From: Halieaceae bacterium
GTDB lineage: Bacteria; Pseudomonadota; Gammaproteobacteria; Pseudomonadales; Halieaceae
Direction: 5' to 3'
DNA: 11,691 bases
NCBI GenBank assembly: GCA_003331685.1
Contig: QOPK01000057.1
Span: 1 to 11,691 of the forward strand
The position numbers and the translations under genes are program-made. Shown here one piece after another: positions 6,514 through 11,691 of this stretch (positions within the stretch are counted from its first letter, which is position 1; the number at the start of each line of letters is the position of its first letter). The notes beneath the pieces were generated by a model, which was not told the DNA's origin, searched no databases, and saw only the letters and a program-made list of their open reading frames with translations.

Positions 6514-8957
6514 TGGCAGCATTACCGGATCGCTGCGAGGTCGTTGTTATTGGCGGTGGTGTCATCGGTGTGTCAGTGGCGTACCACCTCGCCGAGGCGG
6601 GCATTCAGGATGTGGTGCTCCTTGAGCGAAAAGAATTGACCAGCGGCACCACTTGGCACGCGGCGGGCTTGGTGGGGCAGCTTCGTACCTCGATCAACAT
6701 GACCCAGCTCGCGCGCTATACGAGCCAGCTGTACCGCGGACTCGAGGAAGATACCGGCCAGGCGACTGGTTATCGGCAGTGCGGTTCGATCTCGATCGCG
6801 GCGACCGCGGAGCGGTTTGAGGAGCTCAAGCGCAGTGCTTCCATGGCCAAGGTGTTTGGGCTCGAGGTGAACGTGCTGTCGGTGGCTGAGATTGCCGAGA
6901 AATATCCGCTAATACAGACCGATGACCTCTACGGCGGCATTCATATTCCCTCCGATGGCTATGCCAACGCGGTGGATATCACCCAGGCACTGGCGAAAGG
7001 GGCGAAGAGCCGCGGCGCGCGGATTTTCACTGACACCAAGGTCGAGGCGATTCTCCGTGACGGAGACCAGGTCACCGGGGTGCGCACGGCCGAGGGTGAG
7101 ATCCGAAGCAAGTACGTGGCGATATGCGGCGGCATGTGGTCACGTGATCTTGCGGCGTCGGTGGGCGTGAACCTGCCGCTCCATGCCTGCGAGCACTACT
7201 ACGTGTTGTTTGAGGGGGTAGAGGGGCTGAACCCGGAGCTTCCCGTACTGCGTGATTACGATGCCTGCACCTACTATAAGTATGACGCTGGCAAGCTATT
7301 GGTTGGCGCATTCGAGCCGTCAGCCAAGCCGTGGGGCATGGAGGGGATCTCTGAGGATTTCTGCTTTGATGAGATTGCCGGTGATTTTGATCACTTTGAG
7401 CCGGTGCTCCACGACGCGATGAAGCGCCTGCCTGCTCTGGAACGCGCGGGCATCCAAAAGTTTTTCTGCGGCCCCGAGAGTTTTACGCCCGATGTGCGTT
7501 ATCACCTGGGTGAGGCGCCCGAACTGAAAAACTGTTTTGTCGCAGCAGGACTCAACTCGATCGGCCTGCAGTCAGCCGGTGGTGTGGGCAAGGTCACCGC
7601 CGAGTGGATTCGCGACGGCAGACCGCCGGTCGATCTGTGGGAGGTGGATGTGCGGCGTAACATGCCATTTCAGGGTAACCGGCAGTACCTTCAATCACGG
7701 GTCAGCGAGAGCCTCGGTTTGCTCTACGCCACGCATTATCCCTACCGCCAATATGAAACCGGGCGCGGTGTGCGCAAATCAGCGATCCATGATCGGCTCG
7801 CGGCGATCGGTGCCTGTCATGGCGAGGCCTTTGGTTGGGAGCGCCCCAACTGGTATGCCCCCGCAGGCGTTGAGCCTGAATATGAATATAGCTACGGCCG
7901 ACAAAACTGGTTTGAGCACTCGGCGGCGGAGCATCGTGCTGTGCGCGAGGGCGTCGCCCTGTTCGATCAGTCATCCTTCGCCAAGTTTCGCCTGGAAGGC
8001 CGCGATGCGGTGAGGGTGTTGAATCGCGTTTGCGCCAACAACGTGGATGTGGCTGTGGGCCGGGTGGTATATACCCAGTGGCTAAACGATCGCGGTGGCA
8101 TCGAGGCGGACCTCACGGTCACACGCCTCTCCGAGATGACCTTCATGATTGTCGGTGGTGCCGAGACCGAGGCGCGCGATTTTTACTGGCTGAAGCGACA
8201 GCTTCCAGATGACGCACACTGCGTGCTGACCAATGTGACGTCTAGCATGGGGGTGCTGTCGATCATGGGGCCTCGAGCGCGAGACCTGTTGCAATCACTG
8301 ACACCAGACGATGTGAGCCACGCAGGCTTTCCCTTTGCGACGAGTCGCGAAATCGAACTCGGCTTTGCGATGGTGCGGGCATCGCGGATGACGTTTGTGG
8401 GCGAGCTGGGCTGGGAGCTCTACGTGCCGACCGAGTTTTTGCAGCATGTGTATGACCGCATTGTTGAGGTGGGCGAGGCGGTCGGGCTGGCGCATGCCGG
8501 CTACCACGCGCTCAATTCACTGCGGCTGGAAAAAGCCTACCGCCACTGGAGTCATGACATCACCGATGAGGACTCGCCGCTGGAGGCGGGGCTTGGTTTC
8601 GTGATCAAGTTCGATAAGCCGGGCGGCTTTATCGGACGGGATGCGCTGTTGATGCAGCAGGAGCAGGGTGTCTCACGGCATTTGGTGCAGCTCAAGCTCA
8701 ATGATCCCGAGCCGCTGATCTATCACAACGAGCCGATCTGGCGGGGCAATGAGATTGTGGGTCACATCACGTCCGCTGCCTACGGGCACACCCTTGGCGG
8801 TGCGGTGGGGCTCGGTTACGTGAGTGCAGGGACCGGTGCGCCGGCTGATTCAGTGCTTGGCGATACGTATGAAGTGGAAGTTGCCTGTGAGCGATTCTCA
8901 GCAGACGTCTCACTGCGACCGCTTTACGACCCCGATAACGCAAAGATTCGGCGCTAG
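6513..8957 (+). CDS. FAD-dependent sarcosine/dimethylglycine dehydrogenase-family protein with GcvT-like C-terminus (paralogue 2)
   Basis: An 814-residue protein with the same architecture as its upstream neighbour: dinucleotide motif VVVIGGGVIG (10-19), 'LTSGTTWHAAG' (42-52; H49 predicted covalent FAD attachment), 'GLNSIGLQSAGGVGK' (346-360), 'FGWERPNWYAP' (440-450), then the folate domain with 'LNDRGGIEADLTVTR' (524-538), 'FVGELGWELY' and 'LNSLRLEKAYRHW', and a C-terminal barrel. The GGIxxDLTV motif keeps the aspartate (D533) typical of GcvT, sarcosine dehydrogenase and dimethylglycine oxidase folate sites. Paralogue 1 has Glu in the aligned place. The two are clearly homologous along their length but diverged, consistent with different substrates rather than a recent duplication. 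It starts within the stop of the preceding gene (TGATG) with only a weak ribosome site, so translation is probably coupled. Sarcosine is the favoured substrate (inferred); dimethylglycine or another N-methylamine is possible. Confidence 0.92.
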   Translation: MAALPDRCEVVVIGGGVIGVSVAYHLAEAGIQDVVLLERKELTSGTTWHAAGLVGQLRTSINMTQLARYTSQLYRGLEEDTGQATGYRQCGSISIAATAERFEELKRSASMAKVFGLEVNVLSVAEIAEKYPLIQTDDLYGGIHIPSDGYANAVDITQALAKGAKSRGARIFTDTKVEAILRDGDQVTGVRTAEGEIRSKYVAICGGMWSRDLAASVGVNLPLHACEHYYVLFEGVEGLNPELPVLRDYDACTYYKYDAGKLLVGAFEPSAKPWGMEGISEDFCFDEIAGDFDHFEPVLHDAMKRLPALERAGIQKFFCGPESFTPDVRYHLGEAPELKNCFVAAGLNSIGLQSAGGVGKVTAEWIRDGRPPVDLWEVDVRRNMPFQGNRQYLQSRVSESLGLLYATHYPYRQYETGRGVRKSAIHDRLAAIGACHGEAFGWERPNWYAPAGVEPEYEYSYGRQNWFEHSAAEHRAVREGVALFDQSSFAKFRLEGRDAVRVLNRVCANNVDVAVGRVVYTQWLNDRGGIEADLTVTRLSEMTFMIVGGAETEARDFYWLKRQLPDDAHCVLTNVTSSMGVLSIMGPRARDLLQSLTPDDVSHAGFPFATSREIELGFAMVRASRMTFVGELGWELYVPTEFLQHVYDRIVEVGEAVGLAHAGYHALNSLRLEKAYRHWSHDITDEDSPLEAGLGFVIKFDKPGGFIGRDALLMQQEQGVSRHLVQLKLNDPEPLIYHNEPIWRGNEIVGHITSAAYGHTLGGAVGLGYVSAGTGAPADSVLGDTYEVEVACERFSADVSLRPLYDPDNAKIRR

Positions 8958-9043
8958 GGAGCCCCTTTTAGTCAATCGTTACTGACGACGCCTTGCCGGC
9001 GACGGCGATGGATCGACTGTTCCCAAACGTGCGCCGAGTTGAT
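8958..9043. other. Short convergent intergenic gap
   Basis: It separates two converging stops. It contains only weak inverted repeats: CGCC/GGCG around a 5-base loop near 8989-9003, and GTCA/TGAC near 8973-8988. Neither is followed by a T-run, so no convincing intrinsic terminator is visible for either gene. Confidence 0.5.
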
Positions 9044-10591
9044 TCAGGCGCTTTCTACGAGGTCTTCCGTCATCAAGCGGATCGGGAACTTGGCGCGGAT
9101 CTCGGCGTCGACCTCTGGCGGTATGTGGGTCGGCACGTAGGTGGCCAGGATGTGATCGCGGGTGCGGATGGCATTGTCGATCGCCAAGGGTTTGTCGGAG
9201 GCCTCCCACACTGTGGGACTGAATCGGTTGCCCACCTCGGGGTAGAGGTACTCGCTCTGCATCACCGCCAGCGTGTGGTCTGAACCAAGATAGTGTCCTT
9301 TATCTCCGAGACAGACCTGGGCGAGGTCGTCAAAGCCCAGCGTTTTCTCGTTAACCTCGATACCCCGCACCGCTCGCAGCGTTGCCCCCAGTACATCGTT
9401 ATCGAGTATCAGGCTCTCGGGGCAAACGCCGAGCAGGCTTGAGTACATCCCGGCCGCCTCGTAGATGAGGTTGGCGCCGGCAAGGGCAGGCGGCATCAGC
9501 GTGTGAGCGCGCTCCGCACCTGCCTGAAAATCAGGCATGTTGGCATCGGTCATGCCGCAGGCGGTGCCGAAGGGCAAATCAAAATAGAGGCCCAGCTGAG
9601 CACAGCCGCTGGAGATGAGTCCTTGCTCTGGCGACCCGCCGCTCATAGCGCCAGTTCGAAGATCTGAGACGAAGGGCCAGGCGCCAATGATTGCGGGTGC
9701 GCCGGGCTCGATGGCGTTCACATACACCAGTCCGCCAATGCACTCCGCCCAGGCCTGACTGACAGCGCCGGCCAGCGTTGCGGGTGTGGTGGCGCCGGCT
9801 TGCCCCGCTGACAGGAGCAGTACTGGCATGCCGCCCTCGACCGCGACGCGCAGGCACTCGAGTGCCTCTTGCGCGAACTTCATGGGCGGTACGACAAAGC
9901 AGTTTGATTGGCTGACGAAAGGCCGCGCCCGCCACGCGGCCTCGCTACCAGCGATGATGTGCAGCATCTCCAGTGCTTTACCCAGATGGTCGCAGTTACT
10001 CCAGCTTGCGCCCACGTGCTTGCGCGTGCCGGCTACGCAACAGTAGGTAGTGTTGAGATCCATCTCGTAGGTGTTGTCCAGATCGCGCAGCACGCACATG
10101 CGCTGGAACATGTGGATGTGCTCGCAGTTATCGGCAATGCGCGCGAGGTCGTAGAGGTCTCGGGTGGTGGAGTCGCGATATTCGTTCCTGATCGAATCGG
10201 CAATCATCACGGCAGCGCCCGCTGTAGCGAAGTGCACGCGTGATCCAGATAGGTCCAGATCAAATTCGGGATCTTGCGCGTGGAGCGTCAGATTCCGTTT
10301 TGCCTGTTTCAGTGCGGCGTCGACGACAGCGCGGGGCATGCGCAAGCGGCCGTCTTCACCCAGCACTGCGCCGACGGCTTCACAGCTTTCAATACAGTGT
10401 GGTGTGGCGTCTTTGAAACCGACTTGTTCAAGAATACGGTAGATGTTCTCGACGATGGCTTCGAGATCCTCATCCGTGAAAGGATGGTAGCGGCCGCCGC
10501 GTTCACCTGGCCGCACAGGCTTCATGGCTTCTTCCAGCGGCGCGCTCCGTTGAGCATGTCGCGCCTGTCTGCCTCCCGCACGTCTCGCCAT
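9044..10591 (-). CDS. Second, divergent MttB-superfamily methyltransferase without a linked corrinoid protein
   Basis: A 515-residue protein of the trimethylamine methyltransferase superfamily, uninterrupted and therefore non-pyrrolysine. Blocks shared with the homologue at 2153-3694: 'TGAMSGGSPEQG' (313-324), 'GTACGMTDANMPDFQAGAE' (342-360), 'ALAGANLIYEAAG' (369-381), 'SLILDND' (393-399), 'VNEKTLGFDDL' (413-423) and 'GDKGHYLGSDHTL' (429-441). Identity between the two looks low, so a different substrate is likely. It also has a basic tail (MARRAGGRQARHAQR). The ATG at 10591-10589 is supported by a GGGGGGA ribosome site ending about 8 bases upstream. It is probably transcribed alone and converges on the dehydrogenase operon. 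It must borrow a corrinoid partner, possibly the one at 1437-2138, or act on a different acceptor. Family is firm; substrate is unknown. Confidence 0.9.
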   Translation of the reverse strand: MARRAGGRQARHAQRSAPLEEAMKPVRPGERGGRYHPFTDEDLEAIVENIYRILEQVGFKDATPHCIESCEAVGAVLGEDGRLRMPRAVVDAALKQAKRNLTLHAQDPEFDLDLSGSRVHFATAGAAVMIADSIRNEYRDSTTRDLYDLARIADNCEHIHMFQRMCVLRDLDNTYEMDLNTTYCCVAGTRKHVGASWSNCDHLGKALEMLHIIAGSEAAWRARPFVSQSNCFVVPPMKFAQEALECLRVAVEGGMPVLLLSAGQAGATTPATLAGAVSQAWAECIGGLVYVNAIEPGAPAIIGAWPFVSDLRTGAMSGGSPEQGLISSGCAQLGLYFDLPFGTACGMTDANMPDFQAGAERAHTLMPPALAGANLIYEAAGMYSSLLGVCPESLILDNDVLGATLRAVRGIEVNEKTLGFDDLAQVCLGDKGHYLGSDHTLAVMQSEYLYPEVGNRFSPTVWEASDKPLAIDNAIRTRDHILATYVPTHIPPEVDAEIRAKFPIRLMTEDLVESA

Positions 10592-10772
10592 CGTCAGGTC
10601 CCCCCCTAAAGTCGGCCAGCGCCCGCCCGGTTGTGCTGTTATCCGGGACGAAAATCAGGGTTAGAAATACCTCAAAAATCTTGCGTGCGCCAGCGGAATT
10701 TGCAGGGGCGATAGCAAAATATGAGCGTGTTGCGGCGGCCGTCAATCGGCGACGTAATCAGGGTAGAGAAGA
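10592..10772. other. Upstream region of the second methyltransferase gene
   Basis: A gene-free stretch holding the presumed leader and promoter of the leftward gene starting at 10591. CCCGG (10626-10630) and CCGGG (10643-10647) form a 5-bp inverted repeat around a 12-base loop, about 35 bases before the ATG. The segment 10650-10720 is locally AT-rich in the leftward sense, as a promoter would be, but I found no -35/-10 pair I would defend. Confidence 0.35.
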
Positions 10773-10797
10773 GGGGGTCCGTCGGTGACGGACCTCC
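10773..10797 (-). terminator. Probable intrinsic terminator of the two-repeat secreted protein gene
   Basis: In the leftward transcript GGTCCGTC-ACC-GACGGACC gives 8 perfect pairs, extended by three more G-C pairs if a single A is bulged. The next bases are TCTTCTCT, a pyrimidine-rich but not pure-T tail. It lies about 50 bases beyond the stop at 10849. In the rightward direction no T-rich tail follows, so it serves the leftward gene. Confidence 0.55.
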
Positions 10798-10805
10798 CCG
10801 AGAGT

Positions 10806-10836
10806 GTTTCGCCTCAACTGGTGGTCAAGGCGAAAC
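10806..10836 (-). terminator. Strong 13-bp hairpin just after the secreted protein gene
   Basis: In the leftward RNA, GUUUCGCCUUGAC and GUUGAGGCGAAAC pair over 13 positions with two G-U wobbles and a 5-base loop CACCA. In the rightward RNA the two wobbles become C-A mismatches, so the fold is selected, if at all, in the leftward transcript. It begins 12 bases after the stop codon and lacks a T-run, so it may protect the 3' end or work together with the second hairpin at 10773-10797. Confidence 0.5.
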
Positions 10837-10848
10837 AAAGGGTGAGCG

Positions 10849-11610
10849 TTACTGAGCCTGTCCCGCGCGAACGAGGGTCGCCGCATACATGCGCGGGCTG
10901 TCACAGCTCATGATCTGGCCAAAAATGGCATCGTCCATCTGTCGACCGCCACCATTCACGTACAGATCAGCATCACGACCATAGGTCTCTAGGCTGGGTC
11001 TCCAGACAGAGATTTTCATGTCTGCGGTCATGTCGGTTGGGTTACCGTGACCGGGGAAGTGATAAGCGATCGCCGCCGCGACTTCCTGCTCGTCGAGATA
11101 GGCGTTCCACTTGGCAGTCGCTGCCATCAGATCGGGTGGGGTGACACCCTCATTGAGCGTGCAATCACTGAAGCTGACGACGGCTGAGGAGGGGCCATCA
11201 GCGGGTGGGCGCACCAGCATGGTCGCTGCTTCGCTGTGCCAGCCGCAGGTCCACACCTTGTTAAAGCGTTCGTTTAGCTTCTGGCCCTTTGTCATCCAAG
11301 TTTGCATGACCTTGCCCATCTCGGTGAAGTTAGGTGAGTAGCCGAACCAGCCCGCCTCGCGGACAAAGTCAGCGTTGGCCTTGAAGATGGGGTTCAGCAC
11401 CCATGCCGAGTAAGCGTCAATACCGTTGTCGTCAGACCACTCATTCCAGTCGTTGACGACTTTCATGAGATCCGACATGGACTGGCCTTCGTTCATTTGG
11501 CAGCCCCAGCTCTCGATGGCAGCCATTTGCGGCATATCCTGCTGTGCGTGCGCCGGGCTCATCGCTGCGATGATGAACAGGCTTAACAATGTGTTGATCC
11601 AGTGTTTCAT
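10849..11610 (-). CDS. Secreted protein of two cysteine-framed tandem repeats, function unknown
   Basis: A 253-residue protein I do not recognise. A classical signal peptide is visible: MKHWIN, hydrophobic TLLSLFIIAAM (7-17) and a likely signal peptidase I site AHA|Q after residue 22, giving an exported mature protein of about 231 residues. The mature part is an internal duplication. Repeat 1 starts C37-QMNEG, 'SDLMKVVNDWNEW' (46-58) and ends C122 then 'ATMLVR' (129-134). Repeat 2 starts C150-TLNEG, 'PDLMAATAKWNAY' (159-171) and ends C236 then 'ATLVR' (244-248). The cysteine spacings (85 and 86) match, suggesting one disulfide per repeat (C37-C122, C150-C236). It is rich in Trp, Met and Asn. 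GGGG lies about 8 bases before the ATG. It is separated from the methyltransferase gene by two hairpins, so it is probably an independent unit and may be unrelated to amine catabolism. Confidence 0.8.
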   Translation of the reverse strand: MKHWINTLLSLFIIAAMSPAHAQQDMPQMAAIESWGCQMNEGQSMSDLMKVVNDWNEWSDDNGIDAYSAWVLNPIFKANADFVREAGWFGYSPNFTEMGKVMQTWMTKGQKLNERFNKVWTCGWHSEAATMLVRPPADGPSSAVVSFSDCTLNEGVTPPDLMAATAKWNAYLDEQEVAAAIAYHFPGHGNPTDMTADMKISVWRPSLETYGRDADLYVNGGGRQMDDAIFGQIMSCDSPRMYAATLVRAGQAQ

Positions 11611-11691
11611 TGCGTTTTCCCCGCGTTATGTTTTCGTTAATTGGCGGCAAGTGCACCAACGTCTCTCACACTAAAGATGTTTTGTTGCAGT
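11611..11691 (-). promoter_or_regulatory. Upstream region of the secreted protein gene
   Basis: These 81 bases should include the ribosome site (GGGGAAAA before the ATG at 11610-11608) and part of the promoter. The leftward strand is AT-rich around AATTAACGAAAACATAAC (about 11624-11641), where a -10-like CATAAC occurs, but no well-spaced -35 is apparent. No other gene start is visible before the window ends. Confidence 0.3.

Noticed and set aside
7537..8013. A 158-codon plus-strand frame inside the second dehydrogenase
   Set aside because: It lies in another frame of a gene with clear family motifs on the same strand; its Arg/Ser-rich translation is typical of an off-frame reading.
8958..9043. 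Bidirectional terminator between converging genes
   Set aside because: Only 4-bp stems without T-runs were found, which is not enough to call one.
1..11691. Mobile elements, CRISPR arrays, tRNA or rRNA genes
   Set aside because: No transposase or integrase motifs, no terminal repeats, no regular repeat-spacer pattern and no recognisable tRNA or rRNA sequence were seen.

Overview
The window looks like part of a methylated-amine catabolic locus in a fairly GC-rich, Gram-negative proteobacterium. A marine alpha- or gammaproteobacterium seems likely from the gene combination, but I cannot place the lineage from this sequence alone. Every gene call rests on reading motifs in the translated frames; no database search was possible.

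Layout. (1) A leftward operon starts at 3694. It encodes a non-pyrrolysine MttB-superfamily methyltransferase, a B12-binding corrinoid protein, a DUF1638 protein, a small PF13769-type ('virulence factor') protein and a stand-alone MTHFR C-terminal (MetV-like) cysteine-rich protein. The last three genes overlap by 14 and 4 bases, and the next gene begins by a 4-base overlap at the window edge (only 7 codons visible, possibly a MetF-like reductase). (2) A 395-base divergent intergenic region (3695-4089) carries hairpins, a spaced repeat and a candidate promoter. (3) A rightward two-gene operon (4090-8957) encodes two tandem paralogues of the dimethylglycine/sarcosine dehydrogenase family. Each is an FAD oxidoreductase fused to a GcvT-like tetrahydrofolate domain, and they are joined by a TGATG overlap. 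(4) A second, divergent MttB-family gene faces them (9044-10591, leftward) without its own corrinoid protein. (5) A separate leftward gene (10849-11610) encodes a secreted protein made of two cysteine-framed repeats, followed by two strong hairpins that probably end its transcript.

How the genes fit together (inference). The MttB-type enzyme would take one methyl group from a quaternary amine such as glycine betaine and pass it to the corrinoid protein, and from there to tetrahydrofolate. The two FAD/GcvT enzymes would then oxidise the remaining N-methyl groups (dimethylglycine to sarcosine to glycine), forming methylene-tetrahydrofolate. The MTHFR-related protein is the natural link between the methyl-THF and methylene-THF pools. 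The substrate is not proven by the sequence. The corrinoid:THF methyltransferase and the reductive activator expected for such a system are not in the window; they may lie beyond its left edge.

Least understood parts: the DUF1638 and PF13769 proteins, the partnerless second MttB homologue, the two-repeat secreted protein, and the structured leader of the first methyltransferase gene.
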